This document shows, one piece after another, positions 1 to 9,600 of a DNA stretch of 64,000 bases; position 1 is the first letter of the stretch; every line of letters starts with the position of its first letter. The notes under the pieces were generated by a model that saw only the letters and a list, made by a program, of their open reading frames with translations, did no database searches and was not told where the DNA came from. Made by a program: the position numbers and the translations under genes. The stretch comes from Callorhinus ursinus (Eukaryota; Chordata; Mammalia; Carnivora; Otariidae), in NCBI RefSeq assembly GCF_003265705.1, contig NW_020312817.1, positions 34,796,548-34,860,547 of the forward strand. The letters are read 5' to 3'.

Positions 1-572
1 AGAAGTCCGGCAGTGAAGAAGTTTGTTTAGCCCAGTGTGCTCTAAACATATTTGACAAAAGAATCTTCTTTTTGGTGATACCTATGAACATCTCTGGAAA
101 GGAGTGTTACATGGAGTACATTTGGGGAAAAGCTGTCTTTAGAGATGCGTATGTCCCCCCTCAGTCCCTCCAGTGAGTGCTTCACAAGGTTTAGCACAGT
201 CTGGGGGTGGCACGGGGGAGCACTTCTCTAACTTTCCTCTCCCTGCCTTCCAGCTGTCAAGTCTAGCCCACACACCTGCCCTGTATGTATGCCCTCCCTC
301 TCTCTGCTTGTTCTCTCCTCTGTCTCAGCCCAGGATGCTGGGGGAAGGAAGGCAAGTGCCAGTTTCAGCTTCAGCCAACAGAACTGTTTCCCCACCTAGC
401 TGTAGTTTGGCCCTCCCTCTGTGCCCACTGGCTGAGTTAATTTTCACCACCCTTGTTTCTAAACAGTAAAGTTGAAAAATTGCTATTTGTTCTTTTTCTC
501 AAACCTGTCTCCGAGTTGACCTCTTCAGGAAGCCCCACCTGATCAAGAAGAGCATGCTCTGTGGGTTTAGGG
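1..572. other. Noncoding sequence, no assigned feature
   Basis: Pyrimidine-rich unique sequence with no exon, repeat or gene that I can name with confidence. The segment around 500-550 resembles the middle of an L2 3' end on the plus strand, but is too short to call. Confidence 0.5.
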
Positions 573-745
573 CAATGGTTGTCCAAGTGTGGTCCCTGGA
601 TTCAGAGGACCTGGGAACTTGCTAGAGTGGCAAATTCTCAAACCCCCAACCGACTTGGACACTCTGAGGGTGAGGCCCAGCAATCTGTGTTTCACCAAGC
701 CCTCCAGGTAATTCAGACGCAAGTCATTAATCCAGGGGTCTTAGA
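573..745. mobile_element. MER5A-like hAT DNA transposon fragment
   Basis: The sequence starts near a CAATGGTTGTCCAAGTGTGG terminus, close to the MER5A inverted end. It then follows the internal order of this nonautonomous element: a stretch about a dropped-off 'tgggaacttgctag', a 'gtgaggcccagcaatctgtg' segment, and an 'aagccctccaggtaattc' segment. MER5A is an ancient hAT-Charlie element shared by placental mammals and carries no protein. Orientation is left open because the ends are similar. Confidence 0.8.
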
Positions 746-924
746 AATCTCTTCTCTGTTCAGATCTGTTCTACCTCATTCGTTTTCTGTACATGTTTTT
801 TCTTTACACCTCACCCAATTCCAAAAAGGAAAGGATAGATGACAGCCTGTACTAAAATGCTCACATACCAGCACAATTAAAACACATTTACAGATAAACT
901 CTCTTCTCTCCAATGACTGCACTC

Positions 925-1205
925 ACTTCTTCCAGGGCTCAGAGGACCTCCCCGACTCTTTCCAAAATGTCAGTCTCTTCCCCCTGCTCCTCCTACTCCC
1001 TTTCCTCACCTACTTTATTTTTTTCTTAGCCCTTATTATCATGTAATATGTTATATAATTTATAGTGGTTTTTTTTTTTAATTTTCTCACTCCCTCTTAG
1101 AATATGAGATCCCTAGGTGCAGGAATTTTTGTCTATTTTGTTCCCTGCTTTATCCCCAGGACTAGAGTGGCTCCTGCCTTAATACGTATTTGTTCAATAA
1201 ATTAA
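925..1205 (+). mobile_element. L2 LINE 3' end fragment
   Basis: This reads as a plus-strand L2 3' end: an 'agaggacctccccgac' segment, a pyrimidine-rich block, AT-rich 'tatcatgtaatatgttatat', a block about an 'aatatgagatcc' start with 'tgcaggaatttttgtctattt', then 'ttgttcaataaat' at the terminus. The reading frame is long gone. The fragment is an old, neutral relic. Confidence 0.75.
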
Positions 1206-1689
1206 CCTTATAAGGAGGCAGGGGAGGGCCAGTGCCAAGATTCAACATAGAACTTCACCTGGACCTTCCTGGCAGGCAAAGAGTTAAAAGATCTCTTTAC
1301 CTACTAACAGAAGCTCTGACACTGGGCGGAAAGGACCCAATCAGCGAAGAGACCCTCCTTTTGCCCTGAGGGCTCCTTGGGTGGGTAACAGCCTGTCGTG
1401 TCCCTGGAGGCTCTGTCTCCGGGAAGCCCAGACCGGTTTCCACCCCGGAGGATTCAATCCTCCATCCCAGCGAAGTTTCTCTTTTCTCTCTCCAGTGAGA
1501 AATGGGCAGACGCCTGCCCGCAGATGTCTGTGCTGAACTCATCTCCTGGCAGGAGAAGCAAAAGGGCACGAATTACAGGAAAATGTCTGCTGTTTCGTCA
1601 GTTTTGTGGGTTAAATGTGGCGAGACTTAGGGGAGGTGGAGGGGGGGCGGAGAGCATGTGAGTTCTTTTTCCACCTGGCTGGAAGGGTA
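1206..1689. other. Unique GC-moderate noncoding sequence
   Basis: No repeat or exon is recognised. A GGGCGG box (1324-1329) is followed by CCAATCAG (1337-1344), so a weak promoter-like reading is possible, but there is no CpG island or convincing initiator. It leads directly into the candidate conserved element that follows. Confidence 0.4.
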
Positions 1690-2255
1690 GCCCCCACCTC
1701 GGAAGAATGTATCCAGCGCTGATAAATTTATAAAGTATTTGACCTTTAATCAATCCTAATATTTTCAATCCACTGAGCCCTTCTTAACCGCCTGCAGCCC
1801 TGCCCCTGGACCCCTATTCATCACAATTACTGCTCCGACTGTCGGAGGCGGTGCGGGAACCGCCACACGCTGACGTCCAGTATTTTATCACTAATAAAGA
1901 GAAACATCCCAAGTATTTGCACAGTTCTGATCCTTTCCAGCCCGAGCCCAGGAAAAGGGGGAGCGTGGTGATTTATGCTCACTGCCTGGCATTGTTAATT
2001 GGCCTTCTCTGCTGGAGCCTGTGGGACCGCCGCCTTCCCTTGGCTTCACAGCCTCGGCCAAGGGCGCGCGCGCGGAGCTGCCGGGGTCGGCGGAGCACAC
2101 AGTAGGCTCTCACCCGGCATCTGGGAAGTGGTGGGAAGCGCTGTAAAGGGCAGTTTTTTGTTTTGTTTTGTTTTGTTAAATCGCGATTTGGCGAGTGCTT
2201 GCCATCGCTGGTGGCTTTGTAAACAGATCCGATGTTTATGAGGAAGCTTGTTGAG
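1690..2255. promoter_or_regulatory. Candidate conserved noncoding element
   Basis: A repeat-free block that moves from AT-rich sequence (TTTATAAAG, a TGACCTTT nuclear-receptor half site, ATCAATCC) through a CRE-like TGACGTCC near 1872 to TTTTATCACTAATAAAG. It then enters a small CpG-rich cluster at about 2030-2110 and a (TTTTG)n stretch at 2157-2177. Dense homeodomain-type words and absence of transposons are typical of developmental enhancers. Conservation has not been measured, so the regulatory call is inference. Confidence 0.4.
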
Positions 2256-3165
2256 TCTGTTGCCCCGGCTGTGATGGGCCTCCAGCTCCATGCCTCGCCT
2301 TCCTGCCTCCCTCTCGTCATCCAAGCGCAGGGTCCGCTGTCCAGCCCGCCATCCCTCCTCAGCTCGAAGGCCCTCCCTTCCCGGCCTCCCGGCTCCGAAG
2401 GAGGGAAGCTCAGTTTCTAGCCACAGCGTTTCAGACTGCCCACAGGCTGCGTCTACATGGTACCCAAACATCTGGATGAAATGTAAATAAAACAAGCAGA
2501 TGTTTCTCCTTCATTACAGCAGGTGCCTTGGCAGAGCCCTCAGGCTTGAGCTATGAGGGAAGGGCTCTCTGGGGTTCCGGGGCCCAGCGCAGCGTTGGGA
2601 GGACTGCGCACCACTGCCCTTATCAAGGGCCTCACAGAGAGGAATGAACAAAGAAAGCCAGCCACCCCTGGAGAAAAGGTGCTGGCAATGGCTGATAGCC
2701 TCTGTGTGGACAAGATGAAAGGTTTGGGAACTGGGGGGCCCGGGGGGGGGCAGGAGGAGGGTTAGAGGGAGAGAGGTCCTAATGCAAATCAGTGGAGAAA
2801 AGAGTCATGCCAAATCCCTCTCTAATTTCATTGTGACAAAGGGTTTTCTGAGCCTCCACATTCCACACCACTGCCTTCCAGGAAAAGGGACTGTCGTGAA
2901 GAAACAAGGAGTGGTCAGGGGCTAAGTGCAGAGGGGGTAGGCTTCAGGGACAGAGGTGGTCCTGGGGTTTAGAAATGGCACAGAACTCCCCCTTATCACC
3001 CCATCTTCTGTCCAACAGGAGACCAAGGGCCAGGCACATTTGACTAATAAAGGGGGGGTTGAGATACTTGTGAAAGGAGCATTGAGGAAGGACAGGGGTT
3101 CAGGGGGCCGGAGGCCAAAGGAGATTTGCTGGCCGCTACTTGCCTTCCCTTCACTCCTTGCATCC
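2256..3165. other. Noncoding sequence with G-rich run
   Basis: No gene or recognised transposon. The segment is GC-rich and holds a run of Gs at 2733-2760 that could form a G-quadruplex. AATAAA occurs near 2485 but without a transcript context. Confidence 0.45.
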
Positions 3166-3169
3166 CCTG

Positions 3170-3600
3170 CACCCTGCTACTGTGTGTCCCACTGACACGC
3201 TCCCCCCGTCCTGTCCTCCATTCCTCTGGCCTTGTGTTTGACACTGAACACATTCCCCTAGCCCCGTGCGACACCCTGACACACTGCCCCGGTCCTCTGC
3301 CCTCTGCTCTAGTCCTGGGTGTAACATGGACCCACCCTCCCTGTCCTTTCCCCCACTCCCTCCCCCGCTGTGCGTTAACACTGAAAACACCCCCTCAGCC
3401 CTCTCCGCCAAGTCCCCCGGCTCTGTGTGTGACACTGAACACACCCCCCAATCCTGATCCTGCCCCCCACTTCTCCAGCCTCTGGGTGTTGGACCCCTCC
3501 TCTCCCAGCCCTCTGGAGGAGCATTGCCCGTGCCCTTCCTTGACCCTCCCAGAGCCCCGCTGTGTCAAACCAAACACATTCCCCAGGGCCACCTGCCTTG
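3170..3600. repeat. Degenerate minisatellite-like tandem array
   Basis: A C-rich segment repeats a degenerate motif of roughly 50-90 bp. Each unit carries a version of 'tgtgtgtgacactgaacaca' followed by CCCC-rich sequence, near 3230, 3370, 3425 and 3560, with a more diverged copy near 3265. Unit lengths and sequence vary, so the array is old. The array keeps a long reading frame open by chance, because C-rich repeats contain few stop codons. Confidence 0.55.
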
Positions 3601-4359
3601 GAAGCAGCTTTTTTACCCCACTATCTCCAGAGACACTTTCAGGACCCTACAGGGATACTTCAGCCCCCAGCCCAGCACAAACAAGCATCGTTGCACGTGA
3701 ACGTGTAAGCGTGTATGAATGTGGGAGGGTGTGTGTGTTGGCAGCCCTCCGAAGGTTGCTGCTCCCAGCTTCCCCCATGCATCCACTGATTATTGCATTT
3801 TGCACCCAAAGGAAATATTTTTCCTTTGACCTCAGTGTTCCTATCTGTGAAATTGAGCTACAACTGTACCTCAAGCTATTCAGGACCCATGGGAAAGGGT
3901 CCAGTTCCCATCAGGAGTTGAACATTCAACAACTGGACTATGGTTAGAACCAGGCGAGGCACAGTTTGGGGGGAGGAGATTGTACTTTGATCAAGAAGTA
4001 ACTTTTTAGTTTGGTTTTTCTTTCTTTCTTTTTCTTTTTACGAAACAGGAAGAGCCAAGCAATGCCCCAAGGCTCCGGGTTTTCCAGGCAAAGACTCTCA
4101 GCCCTGACAACTACTGCTGTAAGAAGTGGAGGGCTTCCTTTCTTATTTTGGGGCAGGGAATAAGAGTCAGACACAAAGAAAGCTGGAGTACATGGGTGAT
4201 CCAATAACTTCCCCCAAGTAGCCTTGCTTTTTAGCATCATGGGTTAGAAGTTTATAGGAATTCTGGATCCATGGTTTCCTATGGTCGCTTTTACAGATCT
4301 TGTTAATTTATTACCCGTGGTTACACTTTTAATGGAAATCATGAAGAAATGGCAAAGGA
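3601..4359. other. Noncoding sequence
   Basis: No exon is recognised. A short TG-rich stretch lies near 3705-3740, and a weak MIR-like segment around 3820-3860 ('cctcagtgttcctatctgtgaaa' type). A pyrimidine tract (TTTC-rich) spans about 4012-4040. Confidence 0.4.
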
Positions 4360-4520
4360 AACATGAGCTAATTTTTTTCCAGTGACACATTTCACTGCTA
4401 TTTAAATAGCCGTTTTGCCAAACCAAACACAGCGCTTACAGCCAACAGTGACACATGAAGGAGATCACTGTGGCCGATCTTGCCTGCGGCATCCAGAACA
4501 GGCGAGACTTTCTCTCTGCT
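4360..4520. promoter_or_regulatory. Candidate conserved noncoding element
   Basis: Repeat-free sequence with a CTATTTAAATAG palindrome-like core (about 4398-4409), followed by a mixed-composition block to about 4510. The words are enhancer-like, including a MEF2-type CTATTTAAATAG. The regulatory role is inferred from composition only. Confidence 0.35.
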
Positions 4521-4884
4521 TCCCCAAGGGCCGGAGGCCAAGGAGGGTGGACTTGGGGGGGTGGGGGCCGGAGCTGGAGCCTGGGGCACAGCTGGAGCCC
4601 CAGAGCCAGGGTGACTTGCAGTTCCCACCCTCTCCCAGGCAAGGCTACTTGGCTCCTGCCTGGAGCCTCCTCCCTGCCCCCAGCTGAGGGGCCCCGGGGT
4701 GACCGTTTCCCCCTCAGCCTGGGAGGCCCCCCAGAGCCAGCCACAAACAGGCCACGGGCAAGGACTGCCCGGCTCTCCCTGCCAGATGAGACGCTCAAGC
4801 CTCTAGCTGGGAACACTATTGGGTTGTGTAAAACCAGAGATAGACTTTGGGGCGAGCCTGGCGAGCTTTGTTCCAGCTCTGTGG
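4521..4884. other. GC-rich noncoding sequence
   Basis: GC-rich with G-runs near 4555-4570. Open frames exist on both strands but show no recognisable domain, and CpG is too sparse for an island. Confidence 0.45.
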
Positions 4885-5045
4885 TGGCGGTGGCCGTTAT
4901 GTGACCACACTTGCACAGGGCGCCTTTGTTGGGCAAAAGCCCAGAGCCTCTGACTTCTCCTCAGAAACATTAGCCTCTGGCGTTCTTTGCTCCCTGGCTC
5001 TGGGGCTGTGATGTCACCAAGCACTTATTAACTTCTCAAGAAGCC
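4885..5045. promoter_or_regulatory. Candidate conserved noncoding element
   Basis: Contains CCTTTGTTGGGCAAAAGCCC (about 4923-4942), which joins a SOX-like CTTTGTT to an imperfect palindrome, and a CRE-like TGATGTCA near 5009-5016, followed by CACTTATTAAC. No transposon interrupts it. The call rests on motif content and needs alignment to other mammals. Confidence 0.35.
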
Positions 5046-5482
5046 AGTTGAGAGCTGTGGCACTGGGCAAGCAAGAAGCCAGGGCCTGGGATGTTGGTGA
5101 AGGGGGAACAGGCCCACAGAGACCCTGGCAAGAGCTGTTGCAGGGAGGGCAGTGGAGGGGGAAAAGCTTCTTCCTAACAGCTCGGTCAGAAACCTACCTG
5201 CAGTGGAATGGAGAGAAGCGAGGCTCTTTGGGGCCAGCCTCCGGCGCTTGGACACCTTGGATCAGGTTGACAAACCTCAGGGGCCCAGTAAGAGGCCCCT
5301 GGCACGGACATTCCCATGGTGAGCTCCCCTGACGAACATCAGGGGGGGTGATTCCAGAAGGGGGCGCGAAATGGGGAGAGAACATCCTGGAGGGAGGAGA
5401 CCTAGCCAGCAGAAGCTGGGGATTAGGCCCCACCCAGGCCCCCCTGCTTCACCGAGCCTGGCTGAGTTTCTGTTCCCCTCAG
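5046..5482. other. Noncoding sequence with CTCF-like site
   Basis: No repeat is recognised. At 5354-5367 the sequence CCAGAAGGGGGCGC matches the CTCF core except at one position. The last 30 bases form a pyrimidine-rich tract ending in CAG, in front of the exon-like block at 5483. Confidence 0.4.
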
Positions 5483-5525
5483 CGGGATGCTTTCCGGCCC
5501 CCAGAGCCCCCCTGCGAGTGTCAAG
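5483..5525 (+). other. Exon-like block with splice signals (unconfirmed)
   Basis: A 43-bp block is preceded by a good polypyrimidine tract and CAG acceptor (tttctgttcccctcag) and followed by the donor GTGAGC. One frame reads RDAFRPPEPPCECQ with no stop, which is uninformative at this length. Such matches occur by chance in GC-rich DNA. It could also be a noncoding RNA exon. RNA evidence would decide. Confidence 0.2.
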
Positions 5526-5599
5526 GTGAGCAGAGCAGAGGGGCTCAGACAGAATTCCGCTAGCAGGCCTGCTGGCGTACTGGGAGAAACCACTCTCCC

Positions 5600-5995
5600 T
5601 TCTCTGCTTTCCAGAGAGAAAACCCACTTTAGTGAGGCTCCGGAGAGAAGTTAACTGTCGTCTTCCCTTTGCCAAAAAGTATATTAAATTCACTGACCGC
5701 ATTTTTCCAAACCCAAATGCAGAGGACATTAGATGCAATGCACACTGGCGGGGCTCTGGTGCGCCGGGCACCCCACACATTTCATTTTGCATTATTAATA
5801 TTTAAACCAAAGCAGCTGTTCTCTGCATACAGAGCCCAGAGCCTGCCCAAGGCTCCCATGGAGGCTTCTCCCTGGGGCCAGATGCACCAGCTAAAGAGGC
5901 CTTTGTTGACCCGCAGGCCTTTGGCCACCTGGGGCAAATTTCCCCCCAAGCAGCCGTTCATTGATCCGTGATGACTTTTCTGGGACATGTCTGGG
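5600..5995. promoter_or_regulatory. Candidate conserved noncoding element
   Basis: Repeat-free, with AT-rich homeodomain words: AAGTATATTAAATTC, TTTGCATTATTAATATTTAAA (about 5785-5808) and AAACCAAAGCAGC. It ends with ATTGATCCGTGATGAC around 5960. Composition shifts sharply from the GC-rich flank. It resembles deeply conserved enhancers; conservation itself is not shown here. Confidence 0.45.
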
Positions 5996-6389
5996 CAAGA
6001 GGGCTTGGTGGTTTGTTAGCAAGAGCAGATTCTATTGATCTGGCTTAGCGGAGATTCAGTGGGACCCACCCAGAGCAGATTTTTTGAGAGGGGTAGAGTA
6101 TCTCTTTGAAACACCAGCCTCCTCTTCTGAGCCCTCTCTGTCAGGGTTAGGTACCCGGGGCTTTCGGGGGTTCCCTCAACTTTTTCTCCTTCAACACTAC
6201 AACACTCATACCAAGCTTCTGCACCTTGGAGCCTGGGGTCCTCCTCCTGGGCATTTACATATTAAAGCCTCATCCCCAAGCTGGGTGGGGAGACTCTTGC
6301 CTGGGTCTGTGGGCCTGCTTGGCAGACACTACCCTACAATCGGATACACGGAGCCCCTTCCCAGCCTGCCTTCACTCCTTCAACCGTGG
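5996..6389. other. Noncoding sequence
   Basis: No exon or confident repeat. The 3' part grades into an L2 fragment. Confidence 0.4.
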
Positions 6390-6636
6390 GACCCTGTGCT
6401 CCAGCCACCTGGGGCTGCTCTGTTTCCCTGACACACTAAATACTATCCTTCCATAGCCCATCTGCTACTCTTACTTGCCTTTGACGTCCCAGACCAAAAG
6501 TCACATCCTCTCCACTACCAGCCTCCACCCCCACCCCAGGATGAACTAATTCCGTACTCCTCTCTCCTCCCGTAAGTCTTTATGTCCCCCTGTATTTTGG
6601 CATATATCTCATCATATTGTAAACTTTTCTTTCTAT
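6390..6636 (+). mobile_element. L2 LINE fragment, 5' part of a split copy
   Basis: Plus-strand L2 3' region with 'ctccttcaaccgtggg', a pyrimidine-rich body and the AT-rich 'catatatctcatcatattgtaaa' segment. It breaks at about 6636, where a MIR copy is inserted, and resumes at about 6824. Confidence 0.7.
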
Positions 6637-6639
6637 ACT

Positions 6640-6823
6640 AATAAAAATTCACATTTGTCGAGCACTTTCTACACGCATGATGCTTTAAGTAGAGTTATAT
6701 ACCGTATAATTTGCACAATAACCCTATGAGATGGGTTCTCTGATTATCCCCATTTCACAGATGGCATAACTGAGGCTTGGAGATGGTCAGTTGCCTGCCC
6801 AAGGTGACATAACTAGGAAGTAT
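6640..6823 (+). mobile_element. MIR SINE inserted in L2
   Basis: Clear plus-strand MIR: 'tcgagcactttctacacgc' block, then 'acaataaccctatgagatggg', 'attatccccatttcacagat', and 'ctgcccaaggtgacataact'. It lies inside an L2 copy whose two halves flank it. Confidence 0.85.
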
Positions 6824-6954
6824 CTGTTTCCCCCCAGAGACTACAAGCTCCTCAATAAGGGGAACCGTGTCTTATGCATCCAGGTCCTACCTAACACACT
6901 GTCCGATTATAGGTGCTCAATCCATGCTTGTTGAAATGCAAATAAAATTAAATC
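6824..6954 (+). mobile_element. L2 LINE fragment, 3' part of the split copy
   Basis: Continues the L2 3' end after the MIR: 'tgtttccccccagagactac', 'aagctcctcaataagggg' and the terminus 'taggtgctcaatccatgctt' followed by GTTGAA. Together with 6390-6636 it forms one L2 copy. Confidence 0.8.
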
Positions 6955-6964
6955 AAGCCAGCAG

Positions 6965-7092
6965 TGGGGCACCTGGCTGGATCAGTCGGTAGAGTACGTC
7001 ACTCTTGATCCTGGAGTGGTGAGTCCAAGCCCCATGTTGGGTGCAGAGATTACTTAAAAATAATTTTTTTTTTAATTTCTAAAAATTAGGTA
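6965..7092 (+). mobile_element. Can-SINE, short old type
   Basis: tRNA-Lys-like head (ggggcacctggctggatcag), B-box region 'gtgagtccaagccccat', and the short tail 'gagattacttaaaaataa' of an older Can-SINE subfamily. The target-site duplication AAGCCAGCAG is intact at 6955-6964 and 7093-7102, directly next to the end of an L2 copy. Confidence 0.9.
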
Positions 7093-7204
7093 AAGCCAGC
7101 AGAAGGATTTTCCCAGGTCAGGATCTGCTAAGATGTCCTGGTGTCCCCATTTTCTTTAGGGGACTGCCCAGCTCTAGCTCCTAGGGAAAGAGAAGTAACA
7201 GCTT

Positions 7205-7335
7205 GGCAGTAAACGAGACCCAGATTCCAATTCCAGTTCCTCCTGAACTTGAACTAGCTGTGTCTCTGTTTGCCCATTTGCAAATTGGTGAAAATAATAG
7301 TGCCGACCTAATTTAATCCTTTCAACAATCAGTGC
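7205..7335 (-). mobile_element. MIR SINE fragment
   Basis: Minus-strand MIR order: 'gattccaattccagttcc', 'ctagctgtgtctctgtttgc', 'ccatttgcaaattggtgaaa', 'aataatagtgccgaccta'. Diverged but in the right order. Confidence 0.65.
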
Positions 7336-7428
7336 AGTGCTGCCTGAGCTAGATCGGAGAGGGGAGGAGGTTTTCAGGATTATAGGAAGGGATACGTGGA
7401 GACCTCTAGCCCAGCTCTTGCCGCCTTA

Positions 7429-7431
<3 letters not shown>

Positions 7432-7475
<44 letters not shown>
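7432..7475. repeat. (CA)n microsatellite
   Basis: About 22 uninterrupted CA units. Such length is expected to be polymorphic. Confidence 0.95.
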
Positions 7476-7478
<3 letters not shown>

Positions 7479-7521
7479 CGTCTCGTCCACACCCGGAAGC
7501 GCTTGCACAGCGGTGAGTCGA

Positions 7522-7632
7522 ACAATGTGCTGTATTTATATAGGGCTCCATGAGGCACTGCCAACTGCATCTCTTGGCCTAACCCTCACAACGGTTGTAA
7601 GCCAAACATTACTATTATGATCCTATACGCAG
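7522..7632 (+). mobile_element. MIR SINE fragment
   Basis: 'tgctgtatttatatagggct', then a 'ggcctaaccctcacaacgg' block and 'attactattatgatcctat'. This fits the central part of plus-strand MIR, and it ends where an LTR copy begins. Confidence 0.6.
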
Positions 7633-7634
7633 AC

Positions 7635-7990
7635 ATCTAGCGCTGCATAACAAACCACCCCAAAACTGAGTGAGTGATTTCAAACGATAACATGACTTTT
7701 GTTCACAAATTTGCAAGATGGGCAGGGCTCCGTGAGTCTGGCCTTTGATGCTGGCTGTCAGTGGAGACCTTAGCTGGGACACTCGCCAGAATGACACGTG
7801 CGTGCCCCTTCCATGTGGCCTGAGCTTCCTCACAGCATGGTGGCCGAGTTCCAGCATGAGAGAGACAGAGACACACAGAGACACAGAGAGAGAGCACGTG
7901 CGCCAGGCAGTGGAAGCCACGCGCCTTTTGTGACCTAGCCCAGGAAATCACACAGTGTCATTTCGGACACATCCCATTCACAGAGACCTG
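7635..7990 (-). mobile_element. MaLR/ERVL LTR (MLT1-like) remnant
   Basis: Starts with 'gcataacaaaccaccccaaa', the reverse complement of a typical MLT1-type LTR 3' end, and continues with 'gcaagatgggcagggctc', 'ggctgtcagtggagacct' and 'aagccacgcgccttttgtga'. It is a solo LTR remnant with no coding capacity. The same family occurs at 20005-20525 and 33560-34070. The exact subfamily is not assigned. Confidence 0.65.
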
Positions 7991-8104
7991 CCTAGGTTCC
8001 AGAGGAAAGGACAGAGACTCTGCCTCTTAATGGAAAGTGGTCAGGTTTTGGAAGAGCATGTGGTACTGGAAATACTACCATGGCCTTTTTTGGAAAATAC
8101 ACAG

Positions 8105-8255
8105 AGCACCAGTTTACAGAGAAGAATACTGAGGTGAGAAGGCCATGTGGCCTGTGTAAGAGCACAGAACCCTTAAGCAGCAGAATCAGAACTTGAACCT
8201 AGGCCTCTGACTCCAAACCTGGGGCTTTGTCCACTGAACCATGTGCCTTCCAACC
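8105..8255 (+). mobile_element. MIR SINE fragment
   Basis: 'tttacagagaagaatactga', 'agcagaatcagaacttgaac', 'ctaggcctctgactccaaac' and 'ctttgtccactgaaccatg' follow the 3' half of plus-strand MIR. Confidence 0.7.
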
Positions 8256-8325
8256 CCATCTGGTGGGGCTTCAGAAAGGCCCAGCCCATTCCCACATAAC
8301 AAGGCCTTTCAACGTCAGCCTGCCC

Positions 8326-8328
<3 letters not shown>

Positions 8329-8373
<45 letters not shown>

Positions 8374-8523
8374 CACACACCCAACACACACAGACACACA
8401 CACACCACACAGACACACACCCACCCAACACACAGACACACACAACACACAGACACATACAGACACACACACAACACACAGACACACACACAACACATAG
8501 ACACAGACAGACACACACAACAG
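8329..8523. repeat. (CA)n microsatellite with degenerate extension
   Basis: Pure CA from about 8329 to 8372, followed by about 150 bp of interrupted CA with AACACA, CAGACA and CCAACA variants. The extension is an imperfect array with CACACAGA-type higher units. It creates long histidine/threonine or cysteine/valine frames that are not genes. Confidence 0.9.
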
Positions 8524-9434
8524 AACAGCTTCTTCCTGTAGTCCGTTTATCCCACAGGACCTGGTGAGGGGAAAATCTCAGTGGGTTAGACCCCACCCTG
8601 CTGCTGCACTGCCAGCCCACACTGAATGGGGGGACCCAGGCCAGCTAGGGACAGAGCTGGGGAGTCCTGATGCTCAGGGGTGACAGTAGGAGGAATGACA
8701 GGGCGCAGTCTGGGATGTGTGATGACAGCAGGAACTAAGAAGACTGTGGGTAATTGGGGGAATTTTTGGAGAATGTGAGTGTGATGTCAGCCTCAGTGAA
8801 AGAGAGAGGAAAGCCGGGGGTGAGGGCATCCTGGGGTGGGGGTGTTGGCCAGGAAAGGCAAGGGCAGTCAAGTTGTAATGGGAGAAACAGTTTATTAGTC
8901 TAGAAAAGTTTAACTTGAAGCTCCCAGCCTACCTCCACGCCTCTGCCCTGCATGGGCAAATAACACAGATGTGATTATAACCCATGCTGGTTGAATCCAG
9001 GGGAAGAGGTGGGAATACATTGATTTCTTCACAGATTATTAAACAACTGAGCATAAAGCCAGCTCTTTGCCCAGCCCAGGGCTGGGGACATCATGAATCA
9101 GCAGCAGCCCTGAGAAATCCCTGCCTGGGTCCACAGCAGGTGGGAGGAGCCTGCAGAGGTCAGGGTTGGGGCAGTCCACCCCTCAACATGTCTGAGGAAT
9201 TTGGCTGATGCCTCTGGGAGTGCTTTGATGGACTTGTTAAGGCTCCATCCCCAGAACTGTGTGCTCCCCTGCCCCCCTTCCCAGAGGTGACTGCAGGCCT
9301 GAAGCTCACATTGAGTCCCAGCCTTCGGCCTTCATGCACTGAGCCAGGAAGCATCTAGCACACACTGGGGCAGCATCGTCTGTGATGGCGGTGCATCCTC
9401 CATCCACAGCCAGACACAGCTAGCCTCATCCACC
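8524..9434. other. Noncoding sequence, nothing assigned
   Basis: No exon or repeat can be named with confidence. The sequence is of average GC content. Confidence 0.45.
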
Positions 9435-9600
9435 GCTACACGCTGTGCAACCGTGGGCAAGTCACTCAACCTTAGAAGCCTCGATGAAAGGGGAGCAATA
9501 GTATCTACTCCAAAGAGCCGTTGGGAGCCTTAAATCGGATGGCATGGGTTCCTACCCCAGGGCCTGACCTATAGGATTCGATACGTGGGCACTCTCATCC
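9435..9600 (-). mobile_element. MIR SINE fragment
   Basis: Minus-strand MIR: 'gtgcaaccgtgggcaagtca', 'ctcaaccttagaagcctcga', 'caatagtatctactccaaag', then 'cagggcctgacctatagg'. The order and spacing fit. Confidence 0.75.

Noticed and set aside
1297..1661. Possible promoter with GC box and CCAAT
   Set aside because: Only two short motif matches, no CpG island and no exon after them.
3126..3947. A 273-codon open frame
   Set aside because: It runs through a C-rich tandem array, shows no domain, and C-rich repeats are poor in stop codons; overlapping frames are open on the other strand too.
8329..8523. CRISPR-like or satellite array
   Set aside because: No spacers or fixed unit; it is an interrupted CA microsatellite.
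8173..8620. Cys/Val-rich open frames
   Set aside because: Direct translation of (TG)n sequence, open in several frames of both strands.
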